The position numbers and the translations under genes are program-made. A stretch of DNA of 64,000 nucleotides from Geodermatophilus amargosae. Lineage in GTDB: Bacteria; Actinomycetota; Actinomycetes; Mycobacteriales; Geodermatophilaceae. The notes under the pieces were generated by a model, which was not told the DNA's origin, did no database searches, and saw only the letters and a program-made list of their open reading frames with translations. The stretch is taken from contig NZ_FPBA01000001.1 in NCBI RefSeq assembly GCF_900116515.1, forward strand, positions 372,001 through 436,000, written 5' to 3'. Shown here one piece after another: positions 43,256 through 51,217 of this stretch (the stretch's first letter is position 1; every line of letters begins with the position of its first letter).

Positions 43256-43261
43256 ACTGTA
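43256..43261 (-). promoter_or_regulatory. Likely -10 element (TACAGT) before the HAD-IB gene
   Basis: On the minus strand TACAGT ends 8 bp before GTG 43247. The 126-bp gap to ssd on the other strand should also hold the promoter of the Tad operon, but I see no equally clear element there. Confidence 0.4.
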
Positions 43262-43373
43262 AGGGCACGGCGGGGGGGTGACGGGTCCCCGCACGCCGTC
43301 CACACCCCTCCGGGTCATCCACAGGCCGCCGCCGCGCGGACCGGGTGCCTCGGCGGTGCGCTGGGCTCGGCGC

Positions 43374-44455
43374 GTGCTTCCGCCTCCCGTCCCCCCGCCG
43401 TCCCGCCCGCTGGTCGTCAGCGCCGACGAGGACCTGCTCGACGACGTCCTGCGCGTCCTGGCCGCCGCCGGCACGGAGGCGGAGGTCGCCACCGGCGGTC
43501 CGGCGCTGCGCCGCGCGCACCGCGAGGCCGGGCTGGTGCTCCTCGGCGCCGACGTCCTCGGCGCCGCGCCGGTCCGCGCGCTGCCGCGGCGCCCGGGCGT
43601 GGTCGTGGTCGCGGCGGGAGCGGTCCCGGCACCGGCGTGGGCCGCGGCGGTCGAGCTGGGTGCCGAGCGGGTCGCCGTCCTGCCCGACGACGAGGCGTGG
43701 CTGGCCGCCCGCGCGGGTGAGGCGGTGCGCTCCCCGGTGGACCGCGGCTGGCTCGCCGTCGTCGGGGGCGCCTGCGGCGGAGCGGGTGCGAGCACGCTGG
43801 CCACCGCCCTCGCCGTCGCCACCGCGGCCCGCGGCGAGGGCGTCCTGCTCCTCGACGCCGACCCGTGGGGCGGCGGGCTCGACCTGCTGCTCGGTGCCGA
43901 GGACGCCAAGGGCCTGCGCTGGCCGGCGCTGGCCGGTGTGCGCGGGAGGCTGGCCGGGGACGCGCTGCTCGCGGCCCTGCCCGAGGCCGCCGGCGTGCAC
44001 GTGCTGGCCGCCGCGCGCGACGAGCCGGCGCCGGTGGCCGCCGAGGCTCTCGCGGTGGTCGTCGAGGCCGCGCGCGGGTGCGGACTGGCCGTGGTGGTCG
44101 ACCTGCCGCGGGGCGCCGGGCCCGACCCCGCGGCCGAGGCGGTGCTCGCCGAGGCCGACCTCGCCCTGCTGGTCGTGCCCGCCGGCTGCGGGCTGCCTCG
44201 GCCGCGCGCTCCCTGATGGCCGCGGGTCCCTGGTCGGCGGCCCGGCTGGTGGTGCGCACCGTGCCCGGCGGCCTGTCGGCCGCGGAGGTCGCCGCCGTGA
44301 CCGGGTCCACGGTGCTCGCCGAGCTGGGGCACGACCGCGGCGCCCCGTCCCGCGGCGAGCGCGGTGAGCCGCCCGCGGTGGCGCCGCGCAGCCCGCTGGG
44401 CGCGGTGACCCGGCTTCTGCTCGGAGAACTCGCCCGGCCGGAGCGCGCGGCGTGA
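43374..44455 (+). pseudogene. ssd: Septum-site-determining protein Ssd / TadZ-CpaE-like ATPase, frameshifted
   Basis: Two frames combine to a protein of about 360 residues. The first has a receiver-like N-terminus (LVVSADEDLLDDVLRVLAAAG), then a MinD/CpaE-type P-loop region GGACGGAGASTLATALAV and VLLLDADPWGGGLDLLLG, up to ALLVVPAG. The second frame continues LRAASAARSLMAAG and ends at 44455, overlapping tadA by GTGA. One missing G near 44185-44186 explains the break. Because the downstream part is conserved and the tad genes look intact, a sequencing error or very recent mutation is more likely than old decay. GTG 43374 is the probable start; GTG 43278 is possible. Confidence 0.82.
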
Positions 44456-45591
44456 GCGGCCTGCCGCTGGTCGAGCGGGTGCGCGCCCGGCTGGCGCTGG
44501 AGTCCGGGCCGCCGAGCCGGGCTGCGGTCGCGGCCCTCGTGCGGGAGGAGGCCGGCCTGCTCGGGGAGACCGACGTCCTCGAGGCGGTGCGCGACGCGGT
44601 GTCCGAGCTGGCCGGCGCCGGGCCGCTCGAGCCGCTGCTGAGAGCGCCCGGCGTCACCGACGTGCTGGTCAACGGCCCCGGCGAGGTGTGGGTGGACCGG
44701 GGGACCGGCCTGGAGCCCGCGGACGTGCGCTTCCCCGACGAGGACGCCGTCCGCCGCCTGGCGGTGCGGCTGGCCGCCAGCGCCGGCCACCGGCTCGACG
44801 ACGCCGCGCCGTGGGTCGACGCCGGCCTGCCCGACGGCACGCGGCTGCACGCGGTGCTGCCCCCGGTGTCGGGCGGGGGCACCTGCCTGTCGCTGCGGGT
44901 GCTGCGCCGGTGCGCGCTGGACCTGGCCGACCTCGCCGCGCGCGGGACGCTGCCTGGGGACTCGGAGGCTCTGCTGCGGGCGGTCGTGCGCCGGCGGCTG
45001 GCCTTCCTGGTCACCGGCGGCACCGGGTCGGGCAAGACGACGCTGCTGTCGGCGCTGCTCGGGGAGGTGCCGCCGGGCGAGCGGATGGTGCTCTGCGAGG
45101 ACGCGCCGGAGCTCACCCCGGCGCACCCGCACGTGGTCCGGCTGCTCACCCGGCCGCCCAACGTGGAGGGCGCCGGCCAGGTGACGCTGCGCGACCTGGT
45201 GCGCCAGGCGCTGCGGATGCGGCCCGACCGGCTCGTCGTGGGGGAGGTGCGCGGCGCGGAGGTCACCGACCTGCTGGCCGCGCTGAACACCGGGCACGAC
45301 GGCGGCTGCGGCACCCTGCACGCCAACCGGCCGGCCGAGGTACCGGCGCGGCTGGAGGCGCTGGGCGTGGCCGCGGGCCTGGACCGGCGGGCCGTGCACA
45401 GCCAGGCCGCGGCCGCGCTCGCCGCCGTCGTCCACCTCCGGCGCACTCCGGAGGGCCGGCAGGTGGCCGAGGTCGGCGTGGTGCGCCGCGACGGCGACCT
45501 GGTCGCCGTGGACGCCGGCTGGCGGGCCGACGGAGGCCCGTGTCCGGGCGCGGACCGGCTGGCCGGCCTGCTCGACGGCGGTCCGGCGTGA
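44452..45591 (+). CDS. tadA: Tad secretion ATPase TadA/CpaF
   Basis: The hexameric ATPase powers assembly of Flp-type pili. The 379-residue protein has the N-terminal domain block LLRAPGVTDVLVNGPGEVWVDRG (residues about 63-85), an Asp box-like VLCEDAPELTP, Walker A FLVTGGTGSGKTTLLSALLG and Walker B-region RPDRLVVGEVRGAEV, then NTGHDGGCGTLHANRP with the His box. GTG 44452 overlaps the ssd stop, and its own stop overlaps tadB by GTGA, so ssd-tadA-tadB-tadC is one coupled unit. Confidence 0.94.
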   Translation: MSGLPLVERVRARLALESGPPSRAAVAALVREEAGLLGETDVLEAVRDAVSELAGAGPLEPLLRAPGVTDVLVNGPGEVWVDRGTGLEPADVRFPDEDAVRRLAVRLAASAGHRLDDAAPWVDAGLPDGTRLHAVLPPVSGGGTCLSLRVLRRCALDLADLAARGTLPGDSEALLRAVVRRRLAFLVTGGTGSGKTTLLSALLGEVPPGERMVLCEDAPELTPAHPHVVRLLTRPPNVEGAGQVTLRDLVRQALRMRPDRLVVGEVRGAEVTDLLAALNTGHDGGCGTLHANRPAEVPARLEALGVAAGLDRRAVHSQAAAALAAVVHLRRTPEGRQVAEVGVVRRDGDLVAVDAGWRADGGPCPGADRLAGLLDGGPA

Positions 45592-46385
45592 CCGCGGCGC
45601 TGGTGGCCGGCGCCCTCGCGCTGCTCGCCTGGCCCGGCGCGGCATCCCGGCGGCGGGAGCGACTGCGGCGGCTCGCGGGCGGACCGCGGGCGGCCGCAGC
45701 GTGGTCCGCGGCCGGCACCCCGGCCGCCTGGCCGGTCCTGGCCGGGGCAGCAGGGATGGTCGCGGGCGCGCTGGCCGGTCCGCTGCTGGTGGCCGTCCTC
45801 GCGGGGGCGGTCGCAGCGGGAGCGGCCCGTGCCGTGCTCCGGCAGCGCGAGGGTCACCGGGAGGAGGAGTCGCTCGAGGTCCTCGCCGATGCCCTCGCCG
45901 CGCTGGCCGCCGAGCTCCGCAGCGGCCGGCCGCTGGAGGCGGCCACCGCGTCAGCCGTGGCGGTCGTCCCCGATCCCGGAGCGGCGCGGGAACTCGCTCG
46001 TGCCCTGCGCGCCCCGGAGGCGGTCCCGGCGGAGGCGTCGTCGGAGCTCGGCCGGGCGCACGAGCGGCTCGCGGCGGCCGTGCGGCTCAGCAACCGCACG
46101 GGGTGCTCGCTCGCCGCCGTCGCCGGCGCGGTGGAGGACGACCTGCGCGCTCGCCGGCGTCAGCGCGACGAGCTGCGCTCGGCGACCGCCGGCCCGCGGG
46201 CGAGCGCCGCGCTGCTGGCCGGGCTGCCGCTGCTGGCGCTGGCGATGGGCGGCGGCATCGGCGCCCGTCCGTGGGCGGTGCTCACCACGACCGTCGTCGG
46301 CCAGGTGCTCCTCGTGGCCGGGGTGGCCCTGGAGGCCGCCGGGCTGGCCTGGTCGGCGCGGCTGGTCCGCCGGGCGCTGCGGTGA
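45588..46385 (+). CDS. tadB: Tad secretion inner-membrane protein TadB
   Basis: A 265-residue type II secretion F-domain protein. The N-terminal helices (ALVAGALALLAWPG; WPVLAGAAGMVAGALAGPLLVAVLAGAVAAG) are followed by a cytosolic four-helix F domain (LEVLADALAALAAELRSGRPLEAAT, then AHERLAAAVRLSNRTGCSLAAVAGAVEDDLRARRRQRDELRSATA). Two more helices (ASAALLAGLPLLALAMGGGIG; TTTVVGQVLLVAGVALEAAGL) end the chain. It is expected to form the platform for TadA. GTG 45588 overlaps the tadA stop and the tadC start overlaps its own stop. Confidence 0.9.
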   Translation: MTAALVAGALALLAWPGAASRRRERLRRLAGGPRAAAAWSAAGTPAAWPVLAGAAGMVAGALAGPLLVAVLAGAVAAGAARAVLRQREGHREEESLEVLADALAALAAELRSGRPLEAATASAVAVVPDPGAARELARALRAPEAVPAEASSELGRAHERLAAAVRLSNRTGCSLAAVAGAVEDDLRARRRQRDELRSATAGPRASAALLAGLPLLALAMGGGIGARPWAVLTTTVVGQVLLVAGVALEAAGLAWSARLVRRALR

Positions 46386-47095
46386 CGCAGGCCGGAGCGC
46401 TGCTGGCGGTCGCCGGTGCGCTGCTGGCGTGGCCGTCCCCGGGCGGGCGCCGCAGCGCCCGGCTGCACGCGGCGGGCATGCCGCGGACGCTTCGCAGGGC
46501 CGGGGCGGCCGGGCCGGCCCGGCGCCCGGTGCTGCCGGTCCTCGCCGGCCTGGGCGCGGCGCTGCTCGTCGGCGGCGAGACCGGGGTGGCGCTCGGAGCC
46601 GGGGTGGCGGTGCTCGCCGACCGGTGGCTGCGGCGGGTCCCCCGCGACGAGCCGGCCGCCGGTCACCTGGCCGCGGAGCTGCCGGTGGCGTGTGACCTGC
46701 TGGGTGTCTGCCTCGCCGCCGGGCTGACCGTGGGCGGCGCGCTGACCGCCGTCGCGACCGCGCTGCCCGGGCCGCTGGGGGACGCGCTGGCCGCCGTCGC
46801 CGGCCGGCTGCGGCTGGGCGCGGCGCCCCGCACGGCCTGGCACGACACGCCGCCGGAGCTGGCCGGGCTGGGCCGGGTCCTGGTCCGGGCGGGGGAGTCG
46901 GGAGCGGCGGCGGTGCCGCTGCTGCGCGGCCTCGCGGCGGAGGCACGGGCCGCGGCCCGCAGCCGCGCCGAGGCGGGGGTGCGCCGGGCCGGCGTCTGGG
47001 TGCTGGCCCCGCTGGGTCTGTGCTTCCTGCCGGCCTTCGTGTGCCTCGGGATCGCGCCGATGGTCATCGGCATCGCGGGCCAGGTCTTCGGGTGA
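46382..47095 (+). CDS. tadC: Tad secretion inner-membrane protein TadC
   Basis: The second F-domain platform protein, 237 residues. N-terminal hydrophobic segments (LLAVAGALLAWPSPGG; VLPVLAGLGAALLVGGETGVALGAGVAVLAD) lead to the cytosolic domain AELPVACDLLGVCLAAGLTVGGALTAVATALPGPLGDAL. The final helices are WVLAPLGLCFLPAFVCLGIAPMVIGIAGQVFG. In most actinobacteria the Flp/DUF4244 gene follows directly. Here the next 7.8 kb run on the opposite strand and the plus-strand series resumes at 55102. The stop is 24 bp from the convergent PIG-L gene. Confidence 0.9.
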   Translation: MTQAGALLAVAGALLAWPSPGGRRSARLHAAGMPRTLRRAGAAGPARRPVLPVLAGLGAALLVGGETGVALGAGVAVLADRWLRRVPRDEPAAGHLAAELPVACDLLGVCLAAGLTVGGALTAVATALPGPLGDALAAVAGRLRLGAAPRTAWHDTPPELAGLGRVLVRAGESGAAAVPLLRGLAAEARAAARSRAEAGVRRAGVWVLAPLGLCFLPAFVCLGIAPMVIGIAGQVFG

Positions 47096-47118
47096 CGACC
47101 CGTGTCAGGCGGGAGGGG

Positions 47119-47853
47119 TCAGCGGACGCGGACCGGCATCGACGCGGTGTGCGCCGGCACCAAGGACCACGCGGCCGGGACCGACGCGGGCACGGACCGG
47201 GCGGCGGGGGCGAGGTCGAGCACCATGCGCGTGGGCTGGAAGGCCTCGGCGTAACCGATCCGCGCCTGCGCGCCCCAGTGGCGGGCGGAGGCCACGATCG
47301 CGTCGGGCTCCACCATCGCCGAGCGCTCCACCTGCGAGGCGTGCGCGGCCAGGGCGGCCAGCTTGCCGCTGAGGTGGGCGGTCACGTCGACGTAGACGGT
47401 CGGCGCGAAGGTCAGCGTCGAGGGGCTCTGGTAGTGCAGCACCCGCGGCAGGCGGCGGGCCGCGCCCAGCGTGGCCGCGGCGACGGCGCGGTGGTCCTGG
47501 TGGCTGTCGTCGGGAGCGTGCACGTACACGAGGTCGGCGGCCGTGGCCTGCAGGACCTGCTCGACGCGGCGGATGGCGGCGGAGTCGGCCACGACCTCGC
47601 AGTCGCGCAGCCCGCCCCACACCACCGTGGCGCCGATGACGCCCGCCGCCCGCTCCTGCTCGGCGCGCCGGCCGATGCCCTGTGCGTCGTCGCCGGGGCC
47701 GTTCTCGCCGCCGGTCATCACCAGCATCGTCACCGTGTCGCCGGCCGCCACGTGCGCCAGCAGGGCGCCCCCGCAGCCCAGCTCGATGTCGTCGGGGTGC
47801 GCCCCGATGGCCAGGACGCTGCGTCCCGTGCTCCGCGTGCCTGCGCCGTCCAT
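47119..47853 (-). CDS. PIG-L/LmbE-family N-acetylglucosaminyl deacetylase
   Basis: The family removes acetyl groups from GlcNAc-containing molecules (GlcNAc-PI, GlcNAc-Ins, bacillithiol and mycothiol precursors, antibiotics) with a Zn2+ site. The 244-residue protein has the metal motif LAIGAHPDDIELGCGG (residues 15-30, AHPDD) and the second site PDDSHQDHRAVAAAT (HxDH). ATG 47853 gives a start just before the domain; the longer upstream frame lacks similarity. It is the last gene of the minus-strand insert in the Tad locus. Next to a UDP-GlcNAc 2-epimerase and a GT2 enzyme, action on an amino-sugar polysaccharide or its precursor is a reasonable inference. Confidence 0.88.
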   Translation of the reverse strand: MDGAGTRSTGRSVLAIGAHPDDIELGCGGALLAHVAAGDTVTMLVMTGGENGPGDDAQGIGRRAEQERAAGVIGATVVWGGLRDCEVVADSAAIRRVEQVLQATAADLVYVHAPDDSHQDHRAVAAATLGAARRLPRVLHYQSPSTLTFAPTVYVDVTAHLSGKLAALAAHASQVERSAMVEPDAIVASARHWGAQARIGYAEAFQPTRMVLDLAPAARSVPASVPAAWSLVPAHTASMPVRVR

Positions 47854-47982
47854 GGCCGCTGTCCCGTCCGTCCGGGGCGGTGGTCCCGCCTGTCGTCCTC
47901 CCATCGGCGGCCGCGGCCGCCCGCTCCACCCCGGCGACCGGCACCCCCCTCGATGGGGGGAGGACCGGTCGTGCACGACGTT

Positions 47983-48531
47983 TCAGTCCGCGGTGGCGGC
48001 CGCAGCGAGCGCCGCGCGGTGCTGCGTTCGGCGCTGGGCGAGCCACATGGAGCCCCCCGCGACGGCCCCCGAGGCGGCCAGCGCGATCACGATGCCCAGG
48101 CCGTTGCCGTCGGCCGGCAACTCGGTGGAGGCGGGGCAGGGGGTGCTGCGGTCGCGGTAGGCGGTGACGCGCCGGTCTCCGAGCTCCCACTGGATGCTCG
48201 AGTACCCCGACGGGACGCTCACCGAGAAGGCGCCCTGGTACGCCCCCGGCCGGAAGGTCTCGATCTGGGGACCGTTGAAGCGGTCGGGGTCGAAGTCGTT
48301 GTCGCCGCCCCGGCGCACGGTGAGGGCCGACGACGACGTGTTCGTGTAGCCGAAGACCGCCGTCCAGGAGCCGTTCGGGGCCTGCTGGACGCAGGTCACC
48401 GTCGGGGTGAGCGGGTCGCCGGTGGCCATCGCCGGCCCCGGCGTCGCGAGCACCACCGCGGCGCCGATCCCGGCGGTCACCGCCAGCCGCGTCCTCAGCG
48501 ACGGTCGTGCCCGCCGCGTGCTGCCTGCCAT
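47983..48531 (-). CDS. Secreted protein with an LPADG-hydrophobic-Arg C-terminal tail
   Basis: The 182-residue protein has a signal peptide (TRLAVTAGIGAAVVLATPGPAMA, cleavage near residue 36). A single beta-rich extracellular domain follows (VTCVQQAPNGSWTAVFGYTN; FRPGAYQGAFSVSVPSGYSSIQWEL). The C-terminus is tripartite: LPADGNGLG, a hydrophobic span IVIALAASGAVAGGSMWLA and the basic stop QRR. That layout is shared by sortase and exosortase substrates. LPADG is not the standard LPxTG, and an exosortase-like gene lies in the same minus-strand block, so this is its best visible candidate substrate (inference). GGAGG lies upstream of ATG 48531. A damaged tandem paralogue is next to it. Confidence 0.8.
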   Translation of the reverse strand: MAGSTRRARPSLRTRLAVTAGIGAAVVLATPGPAMATGDPLTPTVTCVQQAPNGSWTAVFGYTNTSSSALTVRRGGDNDFDPDRFNGPQIETFRPGAYQGAFSVSVPSGYSSIQWELGDRRVTAYRDRSTPCPASTELPADGNGLGIVIALAASGAVAGGSMWLAQRRTQHRAALAAAATAD

Positions 48532-48676
48532 GCCAGGCCTCCTCTCGTCCGGTGGGGCGCACCTCGCCCACCGGAGGGCCATCGGCCGGTCCGGGGGACG
48601 GGTGGAGGCGGGCGCGCGGGCCGTCACCCGGAGGAGGGGCCCCGGCGGCGGCCCCGCGACGTCCTGCGCGGGCGGC

Positions 48677-49218
48677 TCAGGTCGCCGACGCCGCGGCGGT
48701 GACCTGCGCGGGATCGCGGCGCCGCCGCGCGACCCACGCCGACCCGCCCGCGACCGCGCCCGAGGCGACCAGCGCGATGACCATGCCGAGGCCGTTGCCG
48801 TCGGCCGGCAGCGGCGTCGAGGCGGGCACCGCGGGCTGCTGTCCCGGCGCGCGATCCCGTACATCCCGAGGACCTGCCACTGCACGGCCGACACCGAGGA
48901 CGGGACACGCACGGAGAACGCGGCCTGCCGGGTCCCCGACGAGAAGCGCGTGACCTGCTGACCGTCGAACCGGTCCGGGGTCATGTCGTTGTTGCTCCCG
49001 CGGGCCACCGAGAACGCCTACGACGTCGTGTTCGTGTAGCCGAAGGCCGCCGTCCAGTAGCCGTCCTGGACCGGCGTCACGCAGGTGACCAGCGGCCGCA
49101 CCCAGCCGTAGTGCGCGCTCGCCGGCCAGGGCGTGCAGAGGACCACGGCGAGGGCGACCGTGGCCACCACCGCGAGACGTGTCCCGCGCGGCCCCCGCCG
49201 TCCCGCGTCGCCTGCCAT
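48677..49218 (-). pseudogene. Broken tandem paralogue of the LPADG-tail secreted protein
   Basis: From ATG 49218 the frame gives a signal peptide (LAVVATVALAVVLCTPWPASA), then PLVTCVTPVQDGYWTAAFGYTNTTS. It meets a TAG at 49018-49020, where the intact neighbour has Ser. Reading on gives the rest of the domain (GTRQAAFSVRVPSSVSAVQWQVLG). A second lesion near 48821-48826 (one missing base) shifts into the tail STPLPADGNGLGMVIALVASG. One stop substitution plus one frameshift make this a real pseudogene by sequence. The upstream stretch (49221-49330) resembles that of the neighbour (48541-48640), so the duplication of about 680 bp included the 5' region. Confidence 0.82.
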
Positions 49219-49331
49219 GTGGACCCCTCTGACCGGGGCCTCCGCCGGCCCCACCGTGGGGCCATCGGACGGGCCGGGCGGCGGGTGCAGGCGACAGGGA
49301 CCGGGGGTCACCCGCGGAGGGAGCCGGGTGG

Positions 49332-50069
49332 TCAGCCGGCGACGGCCACCGGGGCTCTCAGGACGGCCAGCGCCAGGGCCGCGGCGGAGGGGAGGTCCCC
49401 GGTGACCGCCCAGGCGGCCGGGTCGTCGACGGCCGAGGAGTACTCGCCCCGCCGCACGCGGATCGCCCGGGCGCCCACCGCGGCCGCGACCGCGACGTCC
49501 TTGCCCGGCCGGTCACCGATGACCAGCACCCGGTCGGCAGGCACACCGAGCCGAGCGGCCAGCACCCGCAGCCCCTCCGGAGCCGGCTTGCGGGACGCCC
49601 GGCCGCCGAGCGTGTCGGTGACCAGCACCTCGGACAGCAGCGGGAGCAGGCCCGTTGCGGCGAGCTTGGCGTCCTGGATCACCGGGTTGCCGTCGGTCAG
49701 GCAGCCCACCGGCACGACCGCGCCGAGCGCCGCCAACGCCTCCGGGACACCCGGGTAGGTCGGGAGCGACGCCGGCACGTGAGCGGTGAACGCGGCGACC
49801 AGCGGCGGCACCAGGATCGGCAGGTCGCCGGCCGGCACGCCCGCGGCCAGCAGCGCGCGGTCGATCGTGCCGCCGCGGTCGGAGCCGGCCGCCAGCTCCC
49901 GGACGAGCGCGGCGTGCACCGCTGGGCCGTCCAGGCCCGCTTCCGTGGCGGCCGCGCCCACGTCGGCCGCGGCGCCGGCCAGGTAGGCCGCCTGTGGGTA
50001 CAGCGTGTCGTCGAGGTCGACCACCACCGCCAGCGGCGGGAGGCCGTCCCAGGTCGGCGCCGCCGTCAC
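49332..50069 (-). CDS. HAD-family hydrolase, last gene of the exosortase operon
   Basis: The 245-residue protein is a HAD subfamily IA phosphatase: motif I AVVVDLDDTLYPQAAYL (residues 14-30; the second Asp of DLDDT is the acid/base), motif II VPVGCLTDGNP, motif III Lys in SRKPAPEGL and motif IV LVIGDRPGKDVAVAAAVG. The substrate is unknown; a sugar phosphate made by the preceding gene set is plausible. GTG 50069 overlaps the 2-epimerase stop by GTGA, so the two are coupled. Confidence 0.88.
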   Translation of the reverse strand: MTAAPTWDGLPPLAVVVDLDDTLYPQAAYLAGAAADVGAAATEAGLDGPAVHAALVRELAAGSDRGGTIDRALLAAGVPAGDLPILVPPLVAAFTAHVPASLPTYPGVPEALAALGAVVPVGCLTDGNPVIQDAKLAATGLLPLLSEVLVTDTLGGRASRKPAPEGLRVLAARLGVPADRVLVIGDRPGKDVAVAAAVGARAIRVRRGEYSSAVDDPAAWAVTGDLPSAAALALAVLRAPVAVAG

Positions 50070-51217
50070 CACGGCAACCGGCCGTCGGTGAAGTCGGGCT
50101 CCGTGATGGCCAGCAGCGCGTCGGTCGCCGCGTCGGCGAGCAGCGCGGCCACCTGCGGGCCGGTCGTGCCGTCGCCGTAGGGACAGGGGAGGGCGGCCGC
50201 GCGGGCCTGCCCCTCCGCGCTGGTGTGCCGGGCGGCGGCGGCGAGGACGGCGTCGGCGGCGGAGTCGTCGGCGAGCCCGGCCAGGGTCGTCGTGCCGGCC
50301 TCCACGCCCTCCCACCGGGGCGTCGAGCCGCGCAGGACGACGACGGGGACGCCCAGGAACGCCGCCTCCTCCTGGATCCCCCCGGAGTCGGTGACCGCGA
50401 GCCGCGCCGAGGCGAGCGAGGCCAGCAGCGAGTCGTAGCCGACCGGGCCGGTCAGCGTGATCGCCGGGTGCTCGAGCTCGGCGTCCAGGCCGGTGGCCGC
50501 GAGCCGCGCCGCGGTGCGCGGGTGCACCGGGAAGGTGACCGGCCCGACCTCGTCGGCCAGCGCCCGGACGACGCCGACCAGCCGCTTGAGCCGCACGGGG
50601 TCGTCGACGTTGGTCGGGCGGTGCGCGGTCACCAGCACGCCGCGCCGCTGCGCCACCGGCACCGGCCGGACGCCCCGGGCCACGAGCGTGTCGACCACCG
50701 GGTTGCCGACGACGAACACCCGCTCGGCGGGCACGCCCTCGGCGACGAGGAACGCCGCGGCCCGCCGGGTGGGCGCCAGGTGCAGCGCGGCGACCGCCGC
50801 GGCCACCCGCCGGTTGACCTCCTCGACGCTGCGCGGGTTGAGGCTGCGCAGGCCGGCCTCCAGGTGCGCGAACGGCACGCCGGCGCCGCGGGCGGCCAGC
50901 GCGTAGGCGGGGACGGTGTTCGTGTCGCCCAGGGCCAGCACCAGGTCGGGCCGGAACCGCGCCACGGCGCGCGCCGCGTCGGCGTGCAGCGCCCCGTACC
51001 GCGCGGCCGGGTCGTCGGTGGGCAGGCTGAACCGGCACGTGGGCGCCAGCCCGAGCGTCTCCTGCAGGCGTGTGGACAGGTCCGGGTCGGTGTGCTGGCC
51101 GGTGTCGACGACGTCGACCCGGTGCCCCGCCGCGATCAGCGCCGTGACCACCGGGGCGAGCTTCACGACCTCCGGCCGGGTGCCGAAGGGGACGAGGACG
51201 TGCCGCGCGCGGCTCAC
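50066..51217 (-). CDS. UDP-N-acetylglucosamine 2-epimerase (WecB-like)
   Basis: The enzyme interconverts UDP-GlcNAc and UDP-ManNAc, supplying ManNAc for envelope polymers. The 383-residue GT-B-fold protein shows VPFGTRPEVVKLAPVV (residues 8-23), LVLALGDTNTVPAYALAARGAGVPFAHLEAGLRS (parts near 94-127), VTAHRPTNVDD and the UDP-binding end VTDSGGIQEEAAFLGVPVVVLRGSTPRWE. GTG 51217 overlaps the ATP-grasp stop and its own stop overlaps the HAD gene. Coupling to an exosortase and GT2 suggests a ManNAc-containing exopolysaccharide or glycan (inference). Confidence 0.92.
   Translation of the reverse strand: MSRARHVLVPFGTRPEVVKLAPVVTALIAAGHRVDVVDTGQHTDPDLSTRLQETLGLAPTCRFSLPTDDPAARYGALHADAARAVARFRPDLVLALGDTNTVPAYALAARGAGVPFAHLEAGLRSLNPRSVEEVNRRVAAAVAALHLAPTRRAAAFLVAEGVPAERVFVVGNPVVDTLVARGVRPVPVAQRRGVLVTAHRPTNVDDPVRLKRLVGVVRALADEVGPVTFPVHPRTAARLAATGLDAELEHPAITLTGPVGYDSLLASLASARLAVTDSGGIQEEAAFLGVPVVVLRGSTPRWEGVEAGTTTLAGLADDSAADAVLAAAARHTSAEGQARAAALPCPYGDGTTGPQVAALLADAATDALLAITEPDFTDGRLPW

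Noticed and set aside
47983-48531. Calling the LPADG-tail protein a standard sortase LPxTG substrate
   Set aside because: The Thr of LPxTG is Asp here and no sortase gene is in the window, while an exosortase-like gene is in the same strand block; left as a hypothesis.
47105-48571. Long minus-strand frame 47105-48571 linking PIG-L and the secreted protein
   Set aside because: It is out of frame with both recognisable proteins and shows only Arg/Gly/Pro low-complexity translation.
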